Program-made: the position numbers and the translations under genes
Shown here: piece by piece, positions 1 through 14,854 of the stretch
Layout: every line of letters begins with the position of its first letter
Position numbering within the stretch: the stretch's first letter is position 1
The notes under the pieces: generated by a model
What the model was told of the DNA's origin: nothing
Seen by the model: only the letters and a program-made list of their open reading frames with translations
Database searches by the model: none
Assembly (NCBI GenBank): GCA_019096065.1
Contig: JAGUCH010000005.1
Span: forward strand, 4,774,001 to 4,838,000
Direction: 5' to 3'
DNA length: 64,000 nucleotides
Origin: Paracyclopina nana
Taxonomy: Eukaryota; Arthropoda; Copepoda; Cyclopoida; Cyclopettidae

Positions 1-109
1 TTATGTGGTCAATATCATAGTGATGATGATAGTGGACAAAGTCTCTAGCACTAGATTAGGAGTATGGTAGTCAAATTTTATAAACTGGATGATCATGACG
101 ATCCACTGT
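1..109. other. 3' flank of USP7
   Basis: This is AT-rich sequence downstream of the USP7 stop codon on the minus strand. I see no canonical poly(A) hexamer for that strand inside it, so the 3' UTR probably continues past the left edge. Confidence 0.4.
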
Positions 110-4867
<4,758 letters not shown>

Positions 4868-6386
4868 ATGGCTGTCAAACAGCCACTTACTAAAATGATC
4901 TTGCTCAACATACTAAACCGGCAGCAAAGTTCATTTGGCAGGACTTTTTGCTGTCGGTTTTTAGGCTCTGCTGCAGCCCAAAGCAACCTTGAAGAAGGAA
5001 GCTTAAAACAAGTGCCGAGTGAAGTGTACAACAAAAGAGTGTCCTCCAATGAACTCACAGAGGACATTCACCAAAGACGGGTTGTCAATGATTTAGATAG
5101 TCTTCATATACGGATAAAGGGCCACTCAGCTATTCCAATAGCAAAACAAAGCTTTATATCGCGACTCTTTTTTTCGGGTGCTGCAGCAGCAGAAAATAGG
5201 GCTCAAAACATTCCTAAAGGCTTGTACATATGGGGAACTGTTGGAGGAGGTAATTAATTAATAATTACTCTAAGAATAAATATTGTTGAAATGAGATATT
5301 TTAGGCAAAACAATGCTAATGGATTTGTTTTATGACTGTGTGCATCACCAAGAAGGAGAGAAGAAATTCAAGAGGAGAATCCACTATCACGATTTCATGC
5401 AAGAAGTCCATAATTTGATTCATGAGGCCAAGAAAAAGGCTCCTCCCAGAGATGTGTCAAAGTGGGACACTCACCAGCCTTTTGACCCGATTCCACCCGT
5501 GGGTGATGTGATTATAGACCGTTCTTGGCTTTTGTGCCTTGACGAGTTTCAAGTGACTGACATAGCTGATGCAATGATCCTGCGACAACTTTTTTCGTAC
5601 CTATTCAAAAGAGGTTTGGTTTTGGTAGCTACGGGTAATCGACCACCAAACGATCTCTACAAAAATGGCCTTCAAAGGTCCAATTTCGTGCCCTTTATTG
5701 AACTGCTGAAAAAGAGGTGTGAGATTGCTAGTCTAGATCCAGGTGTGGATTATCGCCGCAAAGCTCTGTCCTCCGGAGAAAGGCACTTTTTCGACCTCAG
5801 TGATGAATTTAGTGGAGGAAACAAAGCCATGGATGTGCTCTTCAAGGTGATGGTTTCCAAAGAAAATGACATTGTGCGTCCTCGCACCATTAGAATTAAA
5901 GGACGAGATGTGACATTCAGCAAAACTTGTGGACAAGTTGCATATTGTGAATTTGAAGAGTTGTGTGGTCGTCCCTTGTGGACCAATGATTACATCAAAA
6001 TGGCCAACATTTTTCATACTGTCTTCGTCAAAAACATTCCCATACTAAATTTGAAGACCAAGTCAGAGGCAAGGAGATTCATCACAATGATTGACACGTT
6101 CTACGACAATAAAGTCCGAGTGGTGGCCTCTGGTGCTGCGGAGTATTGGAATCTTTTCAGACCGGAGGACATCAGTGATCAAGAGAAGCTGGAGCAAAAT
6201 AGGATGCTCATTGACGACTTGGGGATCAAAGCCAATGACTCGGCATCACTGAACGATAGTGTGTTCTCCGCCGAAGAAGAACTCTTTGCTTTCGACAGAA
6301 CTATCTCTCGTATCACCGAGATGCAAACCAAGGAGTATTGGAATCAATGGAGTAGCCATATGGCGAACAAAGAGCGCCATAATTAA
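4868..6386 (+). CDS. AFG1L: AFG1-like AAA+ ATPase, mitochondrial (AFG1L/LACE1)
   Basis: This is a mitochondrial AAA+-type P-loop ATPase; family members (yeast Afg1, human LACE1) take part in turnover of respiratory-chain subunits. Two exons, 4868..5249 and 5305..6386, join in phase 1 to give 487 aa, near the 481 aa of the human protein. The N-terminus is basic and hydroxylated without acidic residues for about 30 residues, as expected of a mitochondrial presequence. The 55-nt intron splits the Walker A motif: GTVGGG before it and KT after it give GTVGGGKT at 123-130. Walker B is LLCLDEFQVTDIADA (acidic pair about 207-208). Further family blocks are YHDFMQEVH, ATGNRPPNDLYKNGLQR and FVPFIELLKKRCE. 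An ATTAAA overlaps the end of the frame at 6382. The next gene begins 71 nt downstream. Confidence 0.94.
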
Positions 6387-6387
6387 A
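6382..6387 (+). terminator. Candidate poly(A) signal ATTAAA of AFG1L
   Basis: ATTAAA starts within the last codons of AFG1L and ends one base past its TAA stop. It is the only hexamer-like signal before the next gene begins. If used, the AFG1L 3' UTR would be only some tens of bases long and would end at or inside the 5' UTR of the ASB1-like gene. Confidence 0.35.
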
Positions 6388-6457
6388 AATGTTACTATAT
6401 ACTACGTTGAGCGCTGTGACAACGAATCATGAATTATACCAATTATGTTTTAGGGTC

Positions 6458-8361
6458 ATGACGAAGACATCTAGTGAGCTAGCCAATTTCATAATTGATC
6501 TAGAAGATGAAGAGTGTCCAGACTTTAGCCTCCATTTGGCCTCCTATCAGGGCGATTCTAGTCAACTGCAAGACTTGCTCAAAGATCCTGAGCGCAAAAA
6601 GAATATTGACAGCCAAATCCGTCCATTTTCAGCCACACCTCTGCGTTTAGCTGCCACAGGTTAGACTTGATTTATTGCGTTTTTTCAGTACTGACGTGCT
6701 AATTTTGTTGCTGTTAAGCTGGCTGTAAAGAGACGTTGAAAATGCTGATAGAGAACGGTGCCAAAATCGACAAGGTTGATATCAAGGCTCAAACGCCACT
6801 TTTTGTGGCCATGGTGAATCAGCATTGGGAGTGTGGGGAAATGTTGCTAGAAGCTGGAGCTGATCCGAATGGCAACGAAAAGAACCTCTGCACACCACTT
6901 GCCGTTATGGCTCAAAGAGGCTACTATGACGGCCTCAGATTCCTCTGCCGATACGGGGCTGACACTGAGGATGTCTACCGTCTCATGACTGGCCTACCAG
7001 GATTTCCCATTACCATAACTGCAACTTATCACCACTTGAAGTGTTTCGCCTGTCTCCTCGTACATGGAGCCAAACCTGACCTGGCTGATCTGAGCCATTT
7101 GGATCTTCCTTCCTATGTGACGACGCAATGTTCGGTTCCTCATGCTATCATCAAATACAGGTCTACTACTAGCATATTCATTGGCAGTCTCGAAAAGGTC
7201 GTCGTGCACCATTTATCAGGACGAAAATAGTACGCACGTGCGAGTCCCATAATATAATGAATATGCTGCTGCTTACAGCAAAAATGATGATGTCTTTTCG
7301 TCCTAGATGTCCTCCCGAGTTTGTTTATCTCTACCGAGAATTCGGAGGCAGCCTGTGGATTCGTGACAGTCGTGGCAGATTGGCCACTGAAATTTCCGAC
7401 AGAGCTCCAGCGTTGGCACTCATGAAGCAGTTGCAAGGTAGCTTTTGACTTAGCTGTTGATTTCTAACCAATTAACATGGTGTTACTACACACAGGATGT
7501 CCCTTATCTTTGCGGTCCATTTGTCGACTTGCAGTGAGACGTACCCTGTTGGGACGGGAACGTCTAGGCGTGATCCAAACACTGAGCAAACACCTCTCAA
7601 AAGAGTTAATTGAGTTTCTCACCTTTCGCCATTTTCTGCCAACTCACAACGAAGCCTTCCTTAGCACTTCTGACATGGAGCTCATGCTGGCTTCTATAAC
7701 GTACATGATGGATCACGTCAGTCCTCGGAAATTGCCCACTTTCATAGGGCAGCATGCAACCAAATTTGAAGGGTTTAATGCCAATGGAGATTTGAACGCC
7801 CGGCTACAGAACGCCAAACGCGAGCTCTCTAACTTTGGCAAACGAGTGACCTTACCAGTAGAAGTCAAATGATCGTGCTTCATTTCAGAAAACCCATTGT
7901 CATTGCAATCGCTGTGTCGACTAGTGATCAGGAAAGCGATGGGAATCCACCGTCTAGATTTAATTCATCAATTAGAAATGGTCTCCCCGTTTGACGACTT
8001 CATTGCGTTCAGAGAGCTTTTTATCACAGCTGGTCAAAGTAGCATATTTGACATTCACATGATAGCTTTATCCAAGCTAAATAGAGTTCTCAAAGAAGTT
8101 ACGGAGCTCCCTCCACGTAGGAAAATGTACGCTCACTGCCCCTCCCAATTGGTAATTAGTCAAAGACTGTTTGAAAACTCATTAACAAATCAAGTATTGG
8201 TCGAAGATTCTCCACCTCCAATTGCTCACGAGCAGGTGGAAGAAGGAGCTGTAGGAGCTCCCCCTCCTCCCCCGCCGCCCCCAATTCCACCTCGCCCTGG
8301 ATTTTGGCGTTTTCCTGGTGCTGAATTCTCTGATAAAGGTCATCGTGGTCGACCTAGATGA
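6458..8361 (+). CDS. Ankyrin repeat and SOCS box protein, ASB1-like, with two alternative SOCS ends
   Basis: This is probably a substrate-receptor subunit of a Cullin5-Elongin B/C ubiquitin ligase. Common exons are 6458..6659, 6719..7160 and 7307..7437. They encode ankyrin repeats: TPLRLAATAGCKETLKMLIE, then TPLFVAMVNQHWECGEMLLE followed by AGADPN, then CTPLAVMAQRGYYDGLRFL, then an ITATYHHLKCFACLLVHGA block. These align with human ASB1 in order. The phase-1 donor at 7438 fits two acceptors. One gives exon 4A (7496..7872; 383 aa; SOCS box CPLSLRSICRLAVRRTLLG). The other gives exon 4B (7889..8361; 415 aa; SOCS box NPLSLQSLCRLVIRKAMG, tail with an 8-Pro run). Both carry tails longer than in human ASB1. 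The intron-2 donor (GTCTAC) is weak but the join restores a conserved stretch (HAIIKYRCPPEFVYLYREFG). An in-frame ATG at 6389 is an alternative start. Confidence 0.87.
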
Positions 8362-9776
8362 ACATCTTCTTGTTACCCTACATATTTCTACTAACTTTTT
8401 ATGTACTACGTACGAATTTGTTATATACCTGTTAAATTCTGAGATATGCCATTCTGATTAAGCTAGTGTTCTTCTGCTATATGTGGCATATAAAAAACAC
8501 GTGCTAACAATGCTTCCGTCATTTCGCAGACGATTGATCATCTCCCTAGTAATCTCCCTTTCGTGGCATATTTTTGCAGCTTTACTCGAATCCCCCATCA
8601 CGACGATTATCTTTGTGACTTTCATCCCATGCAGCCGCGTGGGTAACTTAACTAGTTCGCGTGTGCTTAAAAGAATTGACACACGTGCAATGAAAAATCA
8701 TCCACGCTCGTGACTTTCCTTGGGCGGAAGAAGGTGTAGCCTCGCTGCTATTTAGCATAATTAGGAAAAAACGCGATCAATTTCAATGATGATATGGTGC
8801 CTTTGTTCTTGCAGTCTTCTTCCGCCCTCTGCGTGACAGCGGAACTGTCAAAGCGAAAAAAAATGGCGAGGATCGATGTGACATGTATGCCAAATAGCAT
8901 GATTTCACATCACAAGCTCGTCGTGTTTGAAATGCCATCTTGGGACTCGTCATGCTTCATGACATTGAACTTAAGTATCAACATGCAGCCGCATTTACGA
9001 TGATGATAAACGCGCTTGAAACACATGCTAGCCAGCGGGAGGCCTTAAATATGATGAACTCTATAGGTTCGAGCATTTATATGGGTGGCTGCTGTCCATA
9101 AAAAAAGGTGCTAATGCGTGGAGTAAATTCATCTATTATATGGCTTAAACAACCTATCGTGGAAATGCAAAATACCCAAATATGCTTGTTTGTACGTGGA
9201 TTACGTAAACCATGAACAACTTTGTGTCCCGTGGCCAAAAATTTTGCTCACGTCTTCAAACGGGAAAAAGTTGCATTCCTAATTTCGGGGAGCGAAGCCG
9301 AAAACGAGCGGAGCTCATAAAATTGACAGGAAATGCCGATTTTGGCCCACTGTGCGCTTTTCTGGAATTCAATGATTGCACCAACTGATAAGCCACCGAG
9401 CGCATTCAGCATATGGTTATATAGCATTGTAAACTAATTAAGAATGCACACAAAGTGTCGTAATGATCTCGCGTGCTTGGTAGTGAAAAATGCCTATGAT
9501 TTATCGTGACATTGCACTGATGGCAAATGTTGACTCGTGATGATTGCTCCGCTTATAGTCTTCTGCTGCTCTTACGGATATATGCAGATAAAACAGAACG
9601 CCTAAAGCACTATGGGATATGCTACGCGCGATTATGTGGCGTAAATTCCAAGCTTGAGCTTAATCTTTTTAGCTGGAGCGTGTTCCCTGAGTGCCCGAGA
9701 TGCACATCATCGACATCGCCAACGACAACGAGAGAAACACGAGCGATGGTGTAAATGATGCACATCATGAATATAG
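8362..9776. other. Intergenic spacer
   Basis: This holds the 3' UTR of the ASB1-like gene and the upstream region of the cuticle-type gene. I see only short unconserved open frames, no RNA gene and no repeat array. Confidence 0.5.
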
Positions 9777-9783
9777 TATAAAA
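9777..9783 (+). promoter_or_regulatory. TATA box of the cuticle-type gene
   Basis: A perfect TATAAAA lies 65 bp upstream of the chosen ATG. An initiator-like CCAGTT at 9809-9814 sits about 33 bp downstream of it. TATA plus Inr is common for strongly induced arthropod cuticle genes. Confidence 0.7.
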
Positions 9784-9841
9784 CCACGAGCAAAGTCCCG
9801 ACCTCTTCCCAGTTCAACTCAAGTTGCCGTCAAAGCACGAT

Positions 9842-10489
9842 ATGAGGATAAGAATAGTTTTGCTCCTGGCTTTGGCCGTCGTTGTGTCCTCCAATGGAGA
9901 AGACCTGGATACGGCCGAGTCGCAGAGTTTTGGATATGGATACGGCACCAAGGTCCAAGACGACCATAGCACTGCTACCGTTTACGTTCATGGCTTCGGA
10001 ACCACCAATGACCACTACGACGAGCCAGAAATCGATTACCACCACCACCACTCTCCACCTCCTGCACCTATTGCCCATCATGCACCCGCCTACGAGCCCA
10101 AACCAGAGCCTCCTCCACCTGCACCTGTTGCACCTGCTTACGCTCCACATCATGAACCTGTTAAGCACCTGAAGCCATATGCACCTGTTGCACCTGTCTA
10201 CTACGAGAAAAAGGCTCCCGCCTATGGTCACCACCATAAGGGTTACGGTCACGAGCAATACGGCCATCAAGGGCATCACGGATACAATGGATACAACGGA
10301 TACTACGGCGATGCCAAGTATTACAAGCCCCCCGTGAATGGATATGGATATGGATACATCGATGAGTACGGTGAGCCCAAACATGGATACGGCTACGATA
10401 GCTACGGAACTTACCCGCAATACCCTGCTTACGGTCAAAGCTACGGTTTTGGTCATCACGGATACGGCTATGGATACGGTAACTTTTAA
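9842..10489 (+). CDS. Secreted His/Tyr/Gly/Pro-rich cuticle-type protein
   Basis: This is a single-exon gene for a 215-aa low-complexity secreted protein. The N-terminus MRIRIVLLLALAVVVSSNG is a clear signal peptide, which decides the start over an upstream in-frame ATG at 9824. The mature part has three zones: a short acidic segment; a Pro/Ala/His zone with repeats such as PPPPAPVAPAYAP and YAPVAPVYYEKKAPAYG; and a C-terminal zone of GYG, GHHGY and NGYNGYYG repeats ending in HGYGYGYGNF. No Rebers-Riddiford chitin-binding consensus or cysteines are visible, so chitin binding cannot be claimed. Composition, the TATA promoter at 9777 and the short 3' UTR suggest an exoskeleton or other extracellular matrix protein. 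Tyr and His richness would suit oxidative cross-linking, which is inference. The long minus-strand frame across it is a repeat shadow. Confidence 0.8.
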   Translation: MRIRIVLLLALAVVVSSNGEDLDTAESQSFGYGYGTKVQDDHSTATVYVHGFGTTNDHYDEPEIDYHHHHSPPPAPIAHHAPAYEPKPEPPPPAPVAPAYAPHHEPVKHLKPYAPVAPVYYEKKAPAYGHHHKGYGHEQYGHQGHHGYNGYNGYYGDAKYYKPPVNGYGYGYIDEYGEPKHGYGYDSYGTYPQYPAYGQSYGFGHHGYGYGYGNF

Positions 10490-10639
10490 ACGTAGCTCAA
10501 AACTGCCCCCGTAGTGGAAATCTCTCATTCATCATTTGTAATTTATTTGTGCCATTCAGTTACTCTTTGTTAGTTTCTTCTGTTAGACCTGATAGTGAGA
10601 AATGCAGCATACTTCCTATGCATTTTATCATTTGCGGAG

Positions 10640-10645
10640 AATAAA
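10640..10645 (+). terminator. Poly(A) signal AATAAA of the cuticle-type gene
   Basis: A canonical AATAAA lies 151 nt after the stop codon of the cuticle-type gene, in the expected orientation. Confidence 0.65.
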
Positions 10646-13600
10646 GCCGATTACATAGTAGATCAAACCACGATTCGAATGTCTTGAGAAATATTGACAA
10701 TTCACTTAAATTTGTTTTTCACGAATTTTAACACGATTAGCCAATTGTCCTTCAAAACACTTTTAGCTTTAAGTGCATGTTTACGCTGACATGGCAATTA
10801 GCATAAATAGTGCATAATTGCTTGCTGAATTAGTGCTAGCGAACAAAATTGATCATGCCAAAGAGTTCTTTAATAACTGCCCTTTTTTGGAAAGATGCGA
10901 CAAATAATAAAAGAAGGCTGGAAAACTGAAATAAATCCATTGATTAGCGCTCGTTTATTATAAATTAACTTTTAGCGCAATTAGAGCCCTGTATTGATTA
11001 AAATTCAGGGCTCTAAACGCAATTAGTAAATAATGCTGAGTCGGTCAATTGCATTCAAGCATCAATGAAAATGTGCAGCATTCATGATTTACAATTAGGC
11101 CGTGATGGGAAAAGCTAAATTTTAAAATGAAGAAAAATTCGTGGAATCCAAATGCGCAACTCTAAAATTACATCAATTGAAAGTGCATTTGAATTTTAAA
11201 AATTGTGGCACTAATTACATGGATTTGGCCAATTTTCATTGAGACAACCACATGATTTCCGCAGTAGCTAAACAAGATTGGAAAAATAAATAAATACAAT
11301 TATTACTTGTTCGCTCTGGCGGTGTGCTACTTCTAAAAAAACATATTGCCTTTTACTTCTTGGAAAAGCCGACAATCAGGTAAGCGCTGACTCATTTCTC
11401 ATTAGATTGATCAAAATTAAGCGTGGATGTAAGAAGCATTTTTCTCAGATGAATCATGAATTTTGCGCGAACTGAATCTGTGAGCTGCTCTAGCTAAGCA
11501 TTTTTGCGGGGAAGTATTTCTGTTCAGTGAATCGCGCAACCTTTCAGAATGGTCATGACATTCATCTTTTTAAAGTATGTAGATCATAATCATTCAACTT
11601 CAATGATTCTCTTAGACAAATATGGTAATGCTAGTTATTTATGGCCCTCCATTCAAAAGCTTAATTTGAAAGGAATTGCAAATTGAATATCATTGAGGTG
11701 CTTTTCACGAACACCTCGATCTCAGCTGTGTCAGGCCAAAATCCAATGCAAAAATGGATCTTAATGCATACAAATAAGTGTTTATTTTTGTGTGAGGGCC
11801 AGTAGTTGTTTGAACTGGGCTGAATTCATTTTTGAGAATCTCATCGTTGTTGTCATCATTGAGATGATGATGATGCAGTCGACCTCCCACTGATCGAGGA
11901 CGAGGTGGTCTCTATTTGGATTCTAGAAATATATTACACGAGATGAGTGTGTGTCGAAAAAAGCACACGAGTACACCTGTTGATGTGATATGCAACTGCC
12001 ACAAAAATGCCATGGCTGGTGGTGTGTCATTTTCGTGGAATTTTTTTTTCATTTTCTGGGATTTTTATCTCCTCCTGTCTGAGTGATGGACGTGTCATAA
12101 TTTCTGGTGGGCGTCCGACGCAGCTTAATAAGTGGTGCTGAAACAATGGCCAGTTTGCTAGTTATTGCTTGCTCACTTATACGACTTTTTTTATCGCCAA
12201 GATTTTTGGCATCACCAACCAAACTTGTAAACTTGAGGCAGATGTGCACGTGTAGCATAACAATCAGCAGCAAGCTATAGATATTCTCACACTAATAATA
12301 AGTGATTTTTGCAAGCCTCAGCCGTTGATCATTTTATTCTGCAGAATTGGCTAAAATAGCATTTTTAGCCATGAATTTTTTTGCCGAGTGGTCAACTGAT
12401 CAGATATCAGGATCTTGTAACGTCAATTAAGCAATCTATCGAACTTTCAAACGTCCGATTGCAATGCAGCTTTTTCTTAGTTGTATTATCATGAGAACTG
12501 TCCATATAAGGAAACAAAGTGATTTTAATCAAGTTTGGCCTTACAAAGCCATTCTGACAATTTACCTCGTAGGTATTTGATTGAAAAAGCAATTTATTTA
12601 TGTATCTTGTCTCGACGACTGTGCGTAAAAAATGTAATCTCGTCAAATGAGCGAGGGTTATTTTTAGCTTCGGGCTGATTAGCATCCATAAAATTATTAA
12701 ATACGAAAGTATGAGGTAGGCAGGGGAAGTGCAGAAGGGTGATATTCTTGCCAAGTAGACACGTGAGAGAGATGAGCAAAAAATTCACTCTCCCACCAAG
12801 CTAGCTTCAAGTCTTAAAAAAAGAATTTTCATGACAGTTACTCCTTTAAGAAAGAATAATGAGCTGCTTTTCTCTCCCTGGTTTTGTGGCAAAACCACAC
12901 CACCGCGAGGGTCTCCTTATAATCCTAAGAGATCTGAAATACCACAAGAGAAGTGAACAAGACGTCTGAATTAATGGTCAACATCATCTGATAGCCGTTT
13001 GACCGATCTTACAAGCTGTCATCCAGCGTTTTTCAGCCGTTTAGTTTCATCTAGAAAATAATGCTCGTTAGTGGCAGTTTTGTTTGCTTTGCATATTTTC
13101 CTGCAGCCGAAAAAACCTTGCATGGCCACCAAGAAAATAAAGCTTTTTTTTTTGGAGTAGATAACCAGGCTCAAAATAGCACAATAGGGTTTGCTTCAAG
13201 CCGTGAGCACGCATTTGGCCAATGATTTATGGGCCAGTCGACAGTTTTTTTATTCTTCTAACCACCAATTGCCTCCTAACACTTTCGGGCCTCTGCTCAA
13301 TAATTTTTGCTCGACACGCCATCATCTAAGCCACTACTGGAGCCTCTTAGCCTTTTCATTTTTAGCACGAGATGCCTTGCGTCATAATTATGATAAAAAG
13401 CCATGTCAAGATAGTCCTTACATAAAGTCCAAAGGTAACCACATTTATTTTCACTTCAGACACAACGTACTCGCTTGTACATTCTGAGCACATGTGTGTG
13501 GAGATAAATATGCACCTAGCTGTGAGTGGAAATGACCTAAGGGTTGTTCTCTGGCCTGAAACTGACGGACTCTGCTACATAGCAGAATATGTGGTATAAT

Positions 13601-13839
13601 GAGGGCTTCTTAAAAAGCAGCTATATAGAGTGAAGGTTTGGACCGCTCTAAGTGACGGCCAACATGTGCAGCATTTTTATTATTGAATTTTTTCGAAGGT
13701 GGAAACCTCAAAATTCTGCAAGAAATATGTATGCAGCAGGTATGTCTATAACATGTACGCGTGTTAAATTTATTACTGGTGAAAAATGCACTTTCCAATT
13801 TTTTTCTAATATCACATGATTTGGCAAAAGGGTTGTTTT
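10646..13839. other. Intergenic spacer, 3.2 kb
   Basis: This is AT-rich sequence between the cuticle-type gene and the 3' end of the Rab-like gene. Apart from the small hairpin and direct-repeat structure at 10976-11026 I see only short frames without recognisable protein features, no tRNA and no tandem array. Confidence 0.5.
10976..11026. repeat. 11-bp inverted repeat flanked by 9-bp direct repeats
   Basis: TTAGAGCCCTG (10981-10991) and its exact complement CAGGGCTCTAA (11006-11016) enclose a 14-base loop. The direct repeat CGCAATTAG occurs at 10976-10984 and 11018-11026, partly overlapping the left arm. This could be a chance hairpin, a structured RNA element or the footprint of a tiny foldback element. 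Confidence 0.5.
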
Positions 13840-14854
13840 TCAAGCTATGACACATTCAGATTTCGTCTTGAACAGCTTCTTTTTAGAAACGTTGCTATTT
13901 TTGTCTTTTTCTTTTTGTTCTTCGTCTGCTGCTGGAGCAGATACAGCTGGCGGATTAACCGGTATCTCAAGATCAAGTTCGTCGACCAGTTTGGCGTTTT
14001 TGGCCTTTTTTGCATGCCTGAATTTGAAGGAGGAGCGCATGGATCTTGATCGAGTGAATTCACTCACTGCTATCATAGACTTGGGCCTTGCGGGCATTGA
14101 CAGTTTGGCAGATCTTATTGACCCCTTTTTGGACTTTGGTTTCGGTACTGCTGCTTGCCAACCGAGATGTCTGGATAGCATTGATTTGGAGAGGGACTCG
14201 AACATCTCAGCTATGCCATTGTCATTTTTTGCAGACACTTCCACGTAACGAGCTTGATGACGAATGGCAAGTTCTTGGCCTTGTTCTTTGCTAATTTTCC
14301 GGCTGTCAGAGAGGTCAGCTTTACAGCCAACGACGACCCTAATCATGTCGTCCTTGTACGTAGCTAAAAAAATACATGCAAGCTGATATCAAATTATCAA
14401 GATACATATTTTTTGAGAAGTGCTCACTGTGCGGGCTTTTGGCCACTTTTTGCATCCATTGTTCAACATGCTTGAAACTGGAGCCACTGGTCAAATCGAA
14501 GCAATAAACAGCAGCTAATGCCCCTGAGTAGAACAGCTCGCTGAAGCTGGCAAATTTATCTTTGCCAGCAGAGTCCCTATAAAACCAATTACATTTATTA
14601 TTGTTTTTGTTATGTGTATCCAGTTACCATATTTGCAGCTTTATCAGTTTTCCACTTGGTCCACTGACAATCTTGGTCTTGAAATCAACCCCAATTGTGG
14701 GGAGGTAGTCTTCGGCAAAAGCATCATCTACAAATCTCCTAAGGAGGCTGGTTTTACCGCTTTTGGCATCCCCCAGAAGGACCACTTTAAATAGGTGATC
14801 GTATCTCAGCGACTTGGGCAGCGTGTCGGAATTTTCATCGTTTTCTTCCGTCAT
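13840..14854 (-). CDS. Divergent Rab-like small GTPase with CaaX terminus
   Basis: Three exons, complement(13840..14363, 14428..14576, 14628..14854), encode 299 aa. Residues 20-185 form a Ras-superfamily G domain, closest to Rabs by the switch I segment YLPTIGVDFKTK. G1 is GDAKSGKT (28-35). G3 is DSAGK (77-81) instead of DTAGQ, so the catalytic Gln is Lys. G4 is CKAD (139-142) instead of NKxD. G5 is SAK (169-171). After the G domain comes a basic and Ser-rich extension of about 110 residues (KPKSKKGSIRSAKLS, SRSMRSSFKFRHAKKAKNAK), an acidic Pro/Ala stretch and the end SECVIA. That end is a CaaX prenylation box, not the double-Cys end of typical Rabs. Membrane association is therefore likely, while GTP hydrolysis may be slow. 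I cannot assign an ortholog; a lineage-specific Rab/Ras-like protein is the cautious call. Confidence 0.86.

Noticed and set aside
7873-7888. A 16-nt intron joining both SOCS boxes into one protein
   Set aside because: Too short to splice, and I found no phase-1 donor inside exon 4A that would connect in frame to exon 4B.
9830-10528. 232-codon minus-strand frame over the cuticle-type gene
   Set aside because: It is a Val/Ile/Ser-rich mirror of the Tyr/Gly/His repeats; the plus strand has signal peptide, TATA box and poly(A) signal.
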